Shown here: positions 1 through 10,415 of the stretch, one piece after another
How the letters are laid out: each line of letters opens with the position of its first letter
How positions within the stretch are numbered: position 1 is the first letter of the stretch
Assembly: GCA_003427395.1 (NCBI GenBank)
Contig: BFEA01000393.1
Location: forward strand, 1,004,783 to 1,032,328
Source of the DNA: Chara braunii
Lineage: Eukaryota > Streptophyta > Charophyceae > Charales > Characeae
Direction: 5' to 3'
Length of the DNA: 27,546 bases
Program-made: the position numbers and the translations under genes
The notes under the pieces: model-generated
Databases searched by the model: none
Told to the model about the DNA's origin: nothing
The model's input: only the letters and a program-made list of their open reading frames with translations

Positions 1-60
1 TCTCTCTCTCTTGTTCTCTCTCTGTCTTTCTCTTTCTATATTTATTTTTCAGAGTTTTTT
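1..60. repeat. Pyrimidine-rich low-complexity tract
   Basis: The window opens in a CT-dinucleotide-rich stretch that passes into poly-T. It resembles the CT-rich stretch at 9080-9240 in composition only. No gene or terminus can be assigned. Confidence 0.8.
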
Positions 61-1797
61 TTTTTTTTCGATATTTTTTTTTTTACAAGTATTATTGAAA
101 TTAGGATAAAATATTATTGATAAATAAAAATAAAGTTTGTCGTAGTCGCTTGTTACTATGTTACCTCGTGTTGTATGTGTTCATTCTTATGAAGATGATT
201 TTAACCTTTAGTTGTTAACATTTTTGAGATTTTGTTTTTTCACATTGTATGGTTTTCTGATTTCATTCTTATATTGTTCTACTTATTGCTGAAAAACAAG
301 CAGGTGAGTATACGTCAAAAAATATAGACATAAGGTAATATTGAAAAGCGGTTGAAATCAATAAGAATTTAAAAAAAAAGAAAATATTGCGAGAGGTTGT
401 GTGTTATCAAATTGTAAATTTAATGATAATTGTAAAGGAAGAGTTTTTATAGCCAATAAAAAAAACAAGAATACATTTAGGTCGTCTCGGACTAAATGTC
501 ATCGAAGGAAAACAAACATGCTCAAGAATAAACAAGGTGGGTATGACTGTGCTGCATAAGACGATGAAAATACAAGGCGCTTATGTAAAGAAAAGTAAAT
601 GCTCTTGGGAGGGTTAGGTCACACCATGTATTGTAATGAATATTGGAGAAAGAACCAATCCGATAAGAAAGAATAAAGTTGGGAATAAACGTAATCTTTC
701 TCCCAAGGCACCCATGCTATCCCGAACGACCTCCTCTTACGTAAGCCCGTTCCAAGAAGTCATATTCTCTACCCCCTTTGCTCCTATCCCATCAAAGTCG
801 CCCAAGCAAAAGAGGAGAGGAATTGTGAGGCCATCAACGGTTTGACCGACCTTGATTGCTAGGAATGACTCTTATTGGAACCACGACCTTCGAGGCTGGC
901 TGGGGAAAGGTGCGGTACGCCGCATAGACTCATTTATGGGGGTGGTGCAATGTTGTCGTGGAGGAGCCAACACCTATTTCTGAGATCCGGGCCTCATGGT
1001 TGGGCGAGGAGAATGGGTACCACGTACTACATCTTAGCGGTCGAGACTCGGACAGACTGGGGAAGATATTTTACCTTCTTCAAATTCTTTGTGGATGGAT
1101 GATTAACTTAGAATACCCAAGGCTGGCTGCAAGTAGGACCCGCCTCGATCGAGGTCGATTGAAGCCAAAAAAAGTTTCGATCACAATGACAAACTTATAC
1201 GAACAGGAAAGTGAGCTCTGTCATGGAACGACAAAGGGTAAACGTAGACAAATGAGGTACGTATGACTCTATCCCATGGGGCCCTGGAAAAACTAAGAGG
1301 CGTATAAGACCACAAATCAAACATACGAAAAAAAAAATTATCATTTTTTTGAACAACGCATAGCAAAAAAAAAAAAACGCGCCTTGGTTAATTAACGTAT
1401 AAATCCGATGTCAATTGAACGTTCGCACAAACATGCAACTTCACCGTTAGATTTATATCTACACGAACAAAAACGTTCCGGTGTCAATTAGGTAACCTTC
1501 ATTTCTCTCAACATGAGCATTAAAAAAAAAAAAAAAAAAACATAAACTGATCATTTTGTTCTTTTTTTTTTTTTCGCTTGGTGTTATGACGATTTTGTTT
1601 ATGCTCGGAATACGTGTTTTTTTTTTTTTTTTACTTGATTCTATATCATTGTTCTTATTATAATAATTTCATCTATATATATGCATGTTCTAAGATATAT
1701 TTTATTCATCCCGATTTTCTAGATGTATCACATTCCTCATATCATTTAATTTATATGTTATAACCATGTAAAAATACATATACACACAACTATTGAT
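61..1797. other. AT-rich stretch without a recognisable gene
   Basis: This stretch has frequent A and T homopolymers (for example near 1520-1540, 1564-1575 and 1618-1632) and only short open frames. Around 640-1260 the base composition is less AT-rich and a few frames of 60-100 codons are open on both strands, but none shows a family motif I recognise and most lack a sensible ATG start. It may be old transposon or organelle-derived DNA, which cannot be decided by eye. Confidence 0.6.
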
Positions 1798-3640
1798 ATG
1801 GCAGGGGACGAGGGTGTACGTGAGTTCCAAACTCCTTTTCATCCGGGGATAGGTCTTTGCATGTTCCGTGGAAGCGTCGCAAACGCCTTCGGCGTTATGA
1901 AGGACTTGTTATCGATCCTCTGTTGTATTCTCCAACTATACCAAAGTGTGATCAATCTTCTACCATTGATTCTAGTCAAGTCGGTTTTCTTTTGTGACAC
2001 CTCGCTTCTTTTTCGTCGAACGATGCATTTGGATTGCATATAGGTTCGGATATTACTCCCTGTGGCTCTGCGATTGAAACATCATTGTCATCACCACACC
2101 AACATTGCAAACGTGGACGACCACCTTCCCAAAACCCTCGGAGTAGAAGGTCTTTAATACAAGCGGTAGGTGCTGTGGGTGATAAAACAACTCGCGTGAG
2201 AGATAGACAACCGATCGTAACTCAAGATCGTGACCCTGATTGTTGTATGCCATTGTGGAAGAACAATGTAGTGATAGGTATTTATCTTTTCGACAACCAA
2301 TTCCTTTGGTGGATGATATCTCAAGCTCTGTGTTTTTTAACCGAAGGAAACAAGGAAATGTTGATGTTCGTACTAGTAAAATTAGTTGCGATCAAAATAT
2401 CTCTATGACCTTAAAAAGTGCACGCCCTGTTGAAATTAGTACCGATGTTGTAATACATTTAAATTTTGTTCCGATGGTCGAAAGAACCTTCTTAGTCGAT
2501 AGTTTTCCCTTCCACTCGCCACGTGTACACGATGGTTCGTCATCGAGGTTCACAGTGGATGTTCGACAAAGATGTGTGGAGCCTGACCTTTGTCCTCCCG
2601 TGACAATTGTTTATGCACAGTTATGCTCTTCTGCCACGACCCTACCAAATTTAGCGAACACAATGGTTAGAAAGTTTGCTAGATTTCATAATCGTTGGAG
2701 AAAATTATTATTATTGAAACCGATTCGTTCAAGGCGCAATAGACAGTATCGTATGTTGCGCCTTCGACAACTATGTGTCGTTAAAGTCGTGCATCGTTTG
2801 GAACTTGGATCGTTGTCGTCGATCCCTTAGCGTGTGTTGCTCGACTATAATGCAAATACGATAATTGTTGAAAGTACTGTGGACGTTGGTTGTGGAACGG
2901 AACAAGTCGATTCGATGAATACCAATGACCCAAGTTCTATATCACGTAGTTTTCAACCCGAAAGAAAAGTCAGGAGAGACGAACAAACTTTTATGTTAAA
3001 CGTATGATGCATTGAGAGTTGCGATTAACAATCGTAGGAGGAAAAAATATGTGAGTACTCATAAATATTTTGTGCAGGGAGTGAAGCGAAGTTTGCTCGT
3101 TGTGAATGTCCGAGAGATTCGAGCGATCGCCTCGGGGCAGTCGAGGACTGCATCTTTTGTTCGAAAAAAACACGTAGTCATTGTTCTCGGCCGAGGAAAT
3201 CACGAAGTCTGTCATCGAGAGCGAGACAATCACATAATCTATCCATTACAATTCGAAATTCAATGAACAATCTCGAACATGGTGAGTCGGATAGTCGTGA
3301 TGAGGAAATGAATGATTCGCATGATCTTCCACCTGCTGATCTGAATGCACTCTCATCTGCACCCGTGGCAACACCATACGAGGTGGTTGAGAACACCGTG
3401 ACAATTCTTCGGAATGTTACCCCGGTTGAGGCGTTCGGTATTGGCGGTTGACAACCATGTAACTATTGTGGTGCTAAATTGTGGCATTAAAAAAAAAAAT
3501 GGACAAAGATATGCTGCAGAAAAGGTGCGAGACGTTATCCTCTGTGAGAGTGGTCTTACGAAGGGTCTCCGGAGCATGAAATTCTTTCCATTTGGACGTT
3601 TCAAAATCCCAACGGTCGATTCATTCGAAACAATGCGAGG
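1798..3640 (+). pseudogene. Degenerate open frames upstream of the Helitron Rep region (possible 5' part of the replicase)
   Basis: Several plus-strand frames are open (1798-2043, 2034-2408, 2240-2830, 3012-3266, 3414-3644), each closed by stops and separated by frame changes. The composition and the high share of Arg, Val and His codons match the recognisable Helitron replicase that follows. The last frame reads into a segment with the pattern SMKFFPFGRF then NNARI, which leads directly into the conserved pre-Rep block. Plant Helitron replicases carry a long poorly conserved N-terminal region, so assignment to the same element is plausible. No motif proves it for 1798-3400. It could instead be unrelated decayed sequence. 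Confidence 0.35.
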
Positions 3641-3644
3641 ATAA

Positions 3645-4470
3645 TCAATAATAGTTTATCTCTCACATCCTCACGGTTGAAGCAACCGAGCGATGATGTT
3701 CAAGGATCCTAGGGCCAACTTCGAGCTCACGGTCCGGTGTATCATTGTGTTGGTGCATTGGCTGTGGGGGAAGGGGAATGCCCTCAGTTTGCGCAACTTT
3801 ACTTGTATGATCCTCAACATTTAGATGATGCATTGATCAAAGAGTAAATTTTCTTAATTTACCTGCACATACGTCTAATGCCGAACTGGAGCGAATGAAA
3901 CAAATATTGAGAAGGTTCTACAAATTGCTACAACTTTGTAACAATTATGTGAGGGACTTTATAAGGATTGTCGACCTTCCTCCGGAAGCGTTAAACGGGA
4001 GAAGGTTGGTCATAAATCCAGATGCCCCGCCTGTGGAGGAACATGCAAGACGTTATAACCGTCCCACGGGTCTGTAGGAGGTGTGCGTTCTCATGGTCGA
4101 TGATCTTCATCCTCGTGAGTTCGAGATTCGTTTGCGTACTCATTTTCAAGGTGAGCGACAAACAGTTGTGGTTCCGGAATATTCCCGAGTGCATGACTGC
4201 TTGAGGTTTGTTTTGCTTTTCCCGAGGAGAATTGATAGTTAGTCTGTCTGGCATACCTCGAAAGTTGGATGACCGCCAAAACTTAGTGCCACGGAGTACT
4301 ATGCATTTCACCTTCACGAATGCGATGGTGAAAAACCTTGTCTCCTTTATGCAACACGTATTTTTCACGAGTTTTCTTGCATGGCATACGCTCATGTTGA
4401 ATCCCTTCGTTTAAAATGAGTGAGATTCCGTCAGAAAGATTTGCGGTCGGAGTATTATCAAGATTTATGA
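3645..4470 (+). pseudogene. Helitron replicase, conserved pre-Rep block (broken)
   Basis: Across frame changes this stretch reads GPVYHCVGAL, GECPQFAQLYLYDPQH, then NLPAHTSNAELERMKQILRRF, and near 4290-4400 the pattern EYYAFHLHE followed by IFHEFSCMAYAHVESLRL. These correspond to the standard region of plant Helitron proteins just before the HUH domain (GQVYH, QLYIYD, EYYAYRLQ, FQQFVVDAYTCIE patterns). A clean open frame covers only 3895-4077 of this block. The others are interrupted by TAG, TAA and TGA. Order and spacing relative to the Rep domain at 4477 support a single ancestral reading frame. It is a decayed part of the same replicase gene rather than a separate gene. Confidence 0.75.
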
Positions 4471-4476
4471 GATGCG

Positions 4477-4857
4477 GTGAAACAAAATCAACGTGATGAT
4501 GGTGTTGGGACAAAAGTAGTTTTACCGTCAACGTTCACTGGGGAGCCCCGATATATGAGTGAAGGATATCACGACATCATGACAATCGTGAGACGATTAA
4601 GAAAACCGGATCTTTTCATCACTAAGGCGTGCAAAACTAACTGGTCGGAGATAAAACGAGGCCTGTTGCCAGGTCAATGTCTTAACTACAGGCCCGATCT
4701 TCTCGCGAGAGTGTTCGAAGATTATCTTGCACAACTCATCGATGAGATAAAGAACAAACGAATCTTTGGTAGGGTGAATAAAATGTTGTATGTTGTGGAG
4801 TTAAAGAAAAAAGGGACTACCACACACGCATATATTGGTTATCTTGCATCCGGATGA
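4477..4857 (+). pseudogene. Helitron Rep, HUH endonuclease N-terminal domain (Helitron_like_N)
   Basis: The open frame begins inside the replicase. It contains the diagnostic LPSTFTGEPRYM, a KPDLFITKACKTNW segment matching the family pattern GKPDLFIT.T.NP.W, and YRPDLLARVFEDYL. It ends in VVELKKKGTTTHAY. In active Helitrons the HUH motif (HxH) binds the metal needed to nick DNA for rolling-circle transposition. Here the first His (codon at 4825) is kept but the second is Tyr (TAT at 4831), a CAT/CAC-to-TAT change, and a TGA at 4855 closes the frame, with the protein continuing in the next frame. The nuclease should therefore be inactive. The family call is very secure. Confidence 0.92.
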
Positions 4858-5926
4858 TAAACTTTGGGATGCGGATGCTGTTGACAATGTGGTGTGTACC
4901 GAGATTCCTCCGAAAGGGGAATTGCGAGAAATGGTTGCCAAGTTCATGTTGCACGCGATTTGTGGTGCGGAGAAACGCAACACTTCGTGTACGGAGGACG
5001 AAGAATGCACAAAAGGGTTCCCAAAACACTCAATTTCGACAACAACATTCAAAGACGAACAAACGTACCCTTCGTATAGGAAAAGGAAACCAAGTGACGG
5101 TGATTTTACGATTGTTCAAAATGATATCGTTTACGATAATCGTCGTTTGGTCCCGTATAACCCTTCCTTGCTAATGAAGTTTATTTGTCACTTGAATCTT
5201 GAATATTGTGCTAACATCAAGGCATGCAAGCACGTGTATAGGTACATATACAAAATGTGTGATTGTGCTATGATTTGCGAGCAAGATAGTAATGCGCTCA
5301 TCGATGAAGTTAAATCATATCAAGATATGCGTGTTGTAGGTGCGTGCGAGACATGATGATGTCTATTCGAGTTCGACCTAGGGGAACAATGACCCACAGT
5401 TGAAAGATTGTCTGTGCATATAAAAAACATGCAAAAAGTGCAATTCGAACCTGACACCCAACATGATTTTGTTTCGCATGGGCCCCTGAAAACGAAATTG
5501 ACGGCGTTGATGAAATACAACTCCTTGAATGAACGTGTTCCTAAAGAGGAGTTTCCTCTATATCTAGAGATCATTAATACTCATATATGAGACAACAAAT
5601 ATAAGAAGTGGAACCGAAGAAAGTGTGATTTTCACAGTGGTCCCTTCGAAAAAATCTCTCGGTTGCATCATGTGAGGATCACGGAAGGGGAACAATTTTA
5701 TTTGCGTGTGTTGCTAAACCATGAACATTCTCATGGGGTGCGCTCTTTTGCCGAAATTCGTACAGTGCACGGAGTCGAAAACGATTCTTTCCGATCCGTG
5801 TACCTTCGATTGGGCCTTTTGCAAACCAATGATGCATATGATCAATGCATAGAGACAGCCGCAGGTCATTATATGCCTGAAGAAGTTGTAAAGTATTTGT
5901 TATGGTTCTCGCCTTTGGTCGAGTGA
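4835..5926 (+). pseudogene. Helitron Rep tyrosine region and Rep-helicase linker (broken)
   Basis: One frame runs from 4835 to 5926 and is interrupted only by TGA codons near 5354-5359, 5390 and 5588. It reads FMLHAICGAE, CTKGFPKHS, DNRRLVPYNPSLLMKF, HLNLEYCANIKACKHVYRYIYK, then after the stops TVERLSVHIKNMQKV, GEQFYLRVLLNHEHSHG and FRSVYLRLGLL. These follow the family consensus for the second half of Rep and the linker. The Tyr residues in VYRYIYK (codons 5237, 5243 and 5249), where the family carries its catalytic tyrosines, are retained. At least two of the stops lie where relatives have Trp, so they fit TGG to TGA. It continues the same protein as the HUH segment, one frame over. Confidence 0.9.
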
Positions 5927-6960
5927 ACGATCCGGTCCGTTTCTTTGAACGACATTGGGATAAAATGTGTGACGATTTTTAATATCATGCAGACAATGAA
6001 ATGATTCCTCCGAACATTTTGCAATCGTTAGTCTTATTTCATGTTGACCGTATTTTGCAAGAGCCAAGAAAAAACATCCGCCAATTCTGCCTTTATCATC
6101 CAACACCCGACGGGGAAACAATTGTTGAGAACATAACGAGATATTATGATAACAGAATGGTGTCATCGATTTTAAACGACGAGTTATTGTATGAACATAT
6201 TCAAATGCAATGTAGATACGACTCTAATTTTCGACGTCTTCGGCCACGCCAACGAGTGTTGCTGGAAACAGTTGTTCGGGCTACGCAAGAGAAAAAAACA
6301 TTGCGTGTTTTTGTCGATGCACCTGATGAAACATGAAAAACTTTTTGCATGGAAACGATTTTGGCGAGCATCAGGTCTCGTTCTGCTATTGACTAGCCAT
6401 GACGTCGAGTGACATAACGGTGACTCTTTTGACAGGGGTCGAACGTTTCACTCACGATTCCGGACACCTTTGAAAGTTGATAACACGCGTCCGTTCTCAA
6501 TTCCGAAACAAAGTGATCTTGGGGAGCTTATCCGTCGTGCCGACTTGATTGTTTGGGACGAGGCTCCGATGAGTAACAAGTTTCACTTGGAAGCGCTTGA
6601 CATTACGCTTTGGGACCTCTGTAACAATGATGAGCCGTTTGTTGGGAAAGTTATACTTTTTGCAGGGGATCTTAAACATATTTTGTCTGTTGTGAAACAC
6701 GGATCGTGAGAGCAACAAATTGATGCATCCATCGAAATGTCTCATTTGTGAAAACTTTTTGAGGTTCATGAACTGATCGAAAATATGCGAATCTTAAGCT
6801 TAGGCGTTGATGAAATGACACGAATGGATGCCCACTTTTTGATGCGTGTTGGGAATGGTGACCATCCTCGTGTTGTTCCTAATGAACCTGCGTTGCATTG
6901 CCTGATAAGAATATTTTGACAAAGAATATTGTATATCATGAACTTTTGGGATGAGTTGTT
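5927..6960 (+). pseudogene. Helitron Pif1-family SF1 DNA helicase domain (broken, C-terminus missing)
   Basis: The frame at 6001-6336 carries the start of the helicase (LRPRQRVLLETVV, then FVDAPDET). The Walker A loop, normally GPGGTGKT, reads APDET-stop-KT: its glycines are lost and one is a TGA at 6334. After a frame change the domain continues as GRTFHSRFRTPL, RADLIVWDEAPMSNKF (intact DEAP Walker B, about 6540-6580), VGKVILFAGDLKHILSVV (family pattern GGDFRQILPVV) and ENMRILSLG. Active copies unwind DNA behind the Rep nick. Later motifs, such as the VMLLRN block, are not visible after about 6920, and the following sequence is T-rich. ATPase activity is excluded by the broken P-loop. Confidence 0.9.
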
Positions 6961-7239
6961 CAATTTTTTTTTTTTTTTGAGCCCTGACATTCCGATTAAT
7001 TATATCATTTTCTTTCTTCGCATGCGATTTTCGAATGGGCCATAAATATGACAATCGTGCTAAGAGAAAAGCAATGAAAACTAGTAGTACAACTTTAGAT
7101 GATCCGAATGTTACGACAAAAAATGGAGCCGAATATTCAGAGAGATAAAAAAAAGTGGAAATGATGAAAAATCGGTCAATCTTGAAAATGAACATGCTTA
7201 AGACGATCATGTTGTTTTTTGTGAGTTGGACGTGCATGT
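6961..7239. other. Low-complexity spacer after the Helitron core
   Basis: A poly-T run (about 6965-6979) and stop-rich sequence separate the helicase remnant from the next open frame. No motif is recognised. The missing C-terminal part of the helicase would be expected here, so a deletion or strong decay is likely. Confidence 0.5.
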
Positions 7240-7905
7240 TCGCAGGGGAATACCCTTGCTGATGCTGAAAACACGGTTGTAGAGGGAGGTGGTGATGATT
7301 GTCGTGCTCATTGGGATGATTCTCGTAGAGGTCTGTCACGTAGACCTCATATCCTTACATTTCCCGATGACGAGGATGATAACGTTACGGGTGATTTGAA
7401 AGAAGACTGTGTTGAATGTACATTCAAGAGAAAAAGAAGTCGTGGTGCGAAAACTAATATTTTTGGTTCCCCTGAAATGTTGGAGCCTACCTTGGCTGAT
7501 AATCGGGAGGGACGACAACCTGTTGTTGTTGAAACGAGAACTCAAATTATGAGAGCGTTGAATGCGCTCCCCGATGATGCATTTACATCTCTTCCGTTTT
7601 GTAGACGGGTCGCTGGACGTGCATGTATTCGTGATTCATGTTCGCAATCTCAATGCAGTGGACCTGAAAAATATGTTTGCGCCACTTCACAACCACAAAA
7701 TCCTTCGGGGGTTGTTGTGGTGCCCGATGATAACGATGAACCTAGAGTCCGCACTCCGAATCCGCGCGCTTACCTTGCTAGATGGTTTGATGATGCGAAG
7801 AAGGTTGATAAGCAAAATGTCTTGACTAAGGTGCATTGTGAAATGTTTGTCAAAAGTGTCACAATCGTTAAAGATGGACGAATATGGAAAAACTTCCTCG
7901 ATTGA
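7240..7905 (+). CDS. Unrecognised open frame, about 220 codons, downstream of the Helitron core
   Basis: The frame is open from at least 7240 to the TGA at 7903-7905. The first ATG inside it is near 7477, so a true start is uncertain. The predicted product is acidic and polar near the start (TFPDDEDDNVTGDLKED), then has a basic patch (FKRKRSRGAK), a Cys-bearing segment (RACIRDSCSQSQCSGPEKYVC) and an acidic VVVPDDNDEP before a basic end. I recognise no domain. It lies on the same strand as the Helitron remnant and could be a captured fragment, an accessory ORF or a chance frame. No start context or splice signal decides this. Confidence 0.35.
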   Translation, partial: SQGNTLADAENTVVEGGGDDCRAHWDDSRRGLSRRPHILTFPDDEDDNVTGDLKEDCVECTFKRKRSRGAKTNIFGSPEMLEPTLADNREGRQPVVVETRTQIMRALNALPDDAFTSLPFCRRVAGRACIRDSCSQSQCSGPEKYVCATSQPQNPSGVVVVPDDNDEPRVRTPNPRAYLARWFDDAKKVDKQNVLTKVHCEMFVKSVTIVKDGRIWKNFLD

Positions 7906-7929
7906 AAAAGAAACAAACTCAATGATTTG

Positions 7930-8620
7930 TAGTTGGAACGACGATCCCCTCTTACTTCAGAACCGTTGAATGTTTCGGATTTGGAGGCTTCTTCTATATT
8001 GCAATCGTTTCTAAACAATAAGTTCATTGCTCTCTCTAATGAGGACATTACGAAGATGACAATTCATTTGTCACATTGTCCGACCGAAGGAACAATTCTT
8101 TAGCCCTTTCACAGTTATGCTCGGATACAAAACCTTCTCAAAAGGATTCCTCCCGTGATTGCTTGTTTCGCTCCTCATTCTGCTCCAGTCTGTAGACTAT
8201 CCCTTCAAGCAACATCTCCTCCAAATTTTCAACCTCTGTTGTTGTTTCTACTTTGCCGGCCGCTACGGCTACTCCGTCTCCTGTCAGTTGTGTTATGCCC
8301 GCTGTTACACCATGAACAGAACATATGCATGTCCATACAGGACCCTTGAGACAACAAAGTTCTTCTAATTTTAACATTTCCATATATGACTCTCTTGAAT
8401 CTATTGGTTTAAAAAAGACACTTGCACACCTATCTCATCTTGATAGTTCTCGCAAGGTTCAAGATATTGTAGAAGCAGCAGAGGAATTGAATACGAGCAT
8501 GAACACATGGAGGTGTGTGGATGTTGTAATTTATCTGGATTACAATCGGCAAAGTGTTGCAAAGTGTTCAATATTTGAAAGTTTCGAGGAGTATCGTCGC
8601 AAAGTGTTGCAATGAGTTTT
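7930..8620 (+). pseudogene. Short unrecognised open frames following the 7240-7905 frame
   Basis: A stretch of about 57 codons ending at the TAG near 8101-8104 reads FLNNKFIALSNEDITKMTIH and looks protein-like. A second frame (8325-8615) reads SRKVQDIVEAAEELNTSMNT and FESFEEYRRKVLQ. They are in different frames with stops between, which suggests exons or fragments of one decayed gene. No family is recognised, and chance open frames remain possible. Confidence 0.25.
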
Positions 8621-8809
8621 TGTTCATGAGGTGCTGCAAGAGTATCGTTCCAGCGAAGGAAGTTGATTTGTCTTATGAGAGATATAAGATGAGAGAGATG
8701 TTCATTGGACGGTCGTCCAACCCACTGCCTTAATGACAAATTTTTAGAAAGTCATCTTCGACTTCAGTTACATGATTGCCCCTACAAGAGATATGGGAGG
8801 AAGAAGACA

Positions 8810-8814
<5 letters not shown>

Positions 8815-8870
<56 letters not shown>

Positions 8871-8881
8871 AAAAAAAAAAA
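8815..8881. repeat. (GA)n microsatellite followed by an A-run
   Basis: About 26 uninterrupted GA units run from 8815 to 8866, continuing into an A homopolymer to about 8881. Translations of this tract (Arg-Glu repeats) are not genes. Confidence 0.97.
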
Positions 8882-9079
8882 CGGCTTAAATAATTTTAAC
8901 GTAATATTATTGTGTTTTTTTTTTTTAAGTTGACGTTGATTCCACTATGCGATAATTATGTCTTGATCATACTGCGGTCACTTGCTTACTGTAATCGAAC
9001 GAAAAATCTTCATATGAAACTTTTTTCCATTGTATACTCGAGCTCGTTTTCCTTTTTTGTTTGCTCTTTTGTTGCTCCT

Positions 9080-9097
9080 CTTTCTCTCTCTCTCTCC

Positions 9098-9137
<40 letters not shown>

Positions 9138-9510
9138 AGATATCTGTCAATTTTTCTCTTTCTCTCTCTCTCTGTCTGTCTCTCTCTCTCTCGCTCTCTC
9201 TTTATTTATTTTTTTTTTTCTCTTTCTTTGTCTGTCTCTATTTGTCCTCTCCTTTTCTCCTGCTTTTTTTTTTTTTTTAATCTATTTGTCACTTTTTTTA
9301 ATTCGTGAATTAAACTCATACTTTGTAGCCAGTTTTAGGCTATTCTTTATTATTCTGTATTTTTTTTTTTTTTTTTTTAAGTCTGTCTCAGTTTATGCAA
9401 AAGGTCTGTGTCAGGTTGCCTACAACATTTCTTATTTCTATAGGCATGGTCCGCACCGCGGGCGCTTAGCTAGTAGAGTCTATAAACCACTTTCCTTTTT
9501 CCTTTTTTTT
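9080..9510. repeat. (CT)n microsatellite and T-rich low-complexity block
   Basis: CT units dominate 9080-9136 and 9156-9201. The rest is T-rich with poly-T runs (about 9265-9278, 9361-9378, 9489-9505). Open frames here are artefacts of composition. A short complex segment at about 9400-9480 holds nothing I recognise. Confidence 0.9.
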
Positions 9511-9522
9511 TTTTTTCCCAAC

Positions 9523-9561
9523 CTGAAAGGAAGCTTGGTTGTGGAGCACATTCCTGAATAT
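9523..9561 (+). repeat. Direct repeat, copy 1
   Basis: A segment of roughly 36-40 bp centred on GAAGCTTGGTTGTGG is repeated with a few substitutions at 10035-10074. The two copies flank the MITE-like element and its left flank. They differ at several positions, so they are not a fresh target duplication. Confidence 0.7.
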
Positions 9562-9591
9562 GAACTCCTTTCCCTATTTCTGTGGAGATTC

Positions 9592-9610
9592 TATATATAT
9601 ATATATATAT
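9592..9610. repeat. (TA)n microsatellite
   Basis: About nine TA units are followed by a T-run. Confidence 0.95.
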
Positions 9611-9670
9611 TTTTTTCACTTTGTCGGAAGTTTGTCCTTTGAAATTATTTCATTTTTATATTTATTTCTT

Positions 9671-10026
9671 AACTGCGTAGCACCGTGTTCGCGTTCGGAA
9701 GCGACCGCGAACATGTTCGCCCGAATGTGAACAAGCGCCCCAAACCCTCCGAAAGCGAATATAAAAAATATTAAAAACAAAACTATTTTCAGAAAAATAT
9801 GAAAAAAATAGATGTAAAATATTAATACAAGCAACTTTTGCCTTGGAGTCATGTCCAAATTCGTAGCAAATCACGAGTTAAAAATCAAAAACTGATTTTT
9901 AATTTATTTTTTTTACGAAAAGAAAATTACGTTCGCTCGAACATTTTCGCGAACCGTTCGCGCGAACGCGCGAACACGTTGGCACGAACATGAAGGGGTG
10001 CGAACACATTCGTCGTGCTACGCAGT
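9671..10026. mobile_element. MITE-like foldback element with 13-bp terminal inverted repeats
   Basis: The left end AACTGCGTAGCAC (9671-9683) is the exact reverse complement of the right end GTGCTACGCAGTT (10014-10026). Between them lie 330 bp with no coding capacity. The subterminal parts are rich in GTTCG/CGAAC motifs that pair with each other (about 9684-9735 and 9931-10013), around an AT-rich centre. This is the structure of a non-autonomous DNA transposon. The flanks read TTCTT on the left and TTTTA on the right and give no clear target duplication, so the superfamily is undetermined. A hAT- or PIF-like origin is only a guess. Confidence 0.75.
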
Positions 10027-10034
10027 TTTTTACC

Positions 10035-10074
10035 TAAAAAAGAAGCTTGGTTGTGGAACACATTCCGGAATGTG
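10035..10074 (+). repeat. Direct repeat, copy 2
   Basis: Second copy of the segment at 9523-9561, sharing GAAGCTTGGTTGTGG and CACATTCC. The sequence beyond it differs from that beyond copy 1. Confidence 0.7.
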
Positions 10075-10177
10075 GCGTGAAGGGGTTGGAGAATGTCCTG
10101 ATTAGGAAAGTTGGTCTTTTATTTGTATTTTATGGCTTTGTCAGTCTTTGATTGGTCTGCACCCCCTGCACATGGAA

Positions 10178-10194
10178 TTTTTTTTTTTTTTTTT
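10178..10194. repeat. T17 homopolymer, possible minus-strand poly-A tail
   Basis: Seventeen Ts lie downstream, on the minus strand, of the LINE-A 3' region and could be its poly-A tail. I found no matching target duplication at the far side, so this is only a candidate. Confidence 0.35.
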
Positions 10195-10415
10195 GTGAAA
10201 ATGTTTGTTTGTGGCTCCTTTTGCTGAGGCGGAAATAATTGTTTGGTTGGCGTTCTTTATTTTTTGCCTTTAAACCACCACTGCCTTTGAACCTCTTTTT
10301 GCTGAGGCTGACAAGAAGTGCGTGCCAAACTTTGCCAAAGTGCCTGCACAACATTTTTTTAATGTTTTGGCTGCTCCGGTGGCTTCCGGCTGGCCTTCAA
10401 AGAATGAGGTGTCTT

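Larger units (their letters stand above)
3414..6960 (+). mobile_element. Decayed RepHel Helitron (rolling-circle transposon) coding core
   Basis: Read in order on the plus strand, allowing frame changes, the stretch gives the block order of a plant Helitron replicase-helicase: a pre-Rep block (GPVYHCVGAL then FAQLYLYD), the Helitron_like_N/HUH Rep domain (LPSTFTGEPRYM), the Rep tyrosine region (VYRYIYK), a linker (GEQFYLRVLLNH), and a Pif1-type SF1 helicase with a broken Walker A and an intact DEAP Walker B. At least three frame changes (about 4850, 5910, 6350) and numerous stops make it non-functional. The helicase C-terminal motifs are not found after about 6920. I could not place the 5'-TC and 3'-CTRR ends with their hairpin, so the true boundaries are unknown. 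Confidence 0.88.

Noticed and set aside
636-1266. Genes at 636-845, 875-1102 and 958-1266
   Set aside because: These are short overlapping frames, some opening on TTG, with no family motif. They may be old organelle or transposon DNA, with insufficient evidence to call.
1798-8800. Exact Helitron termini
   Set aside because: No convincing 5'-TC start and 3' hairpin plus CTRR end at an A/T insertion site could be identified by eye.
8815-9136. Inverted-repeat element formed by the GA tract and the CT tract
   Set aside because: Only the simple repeats are complementary. Flanking sequences are not.
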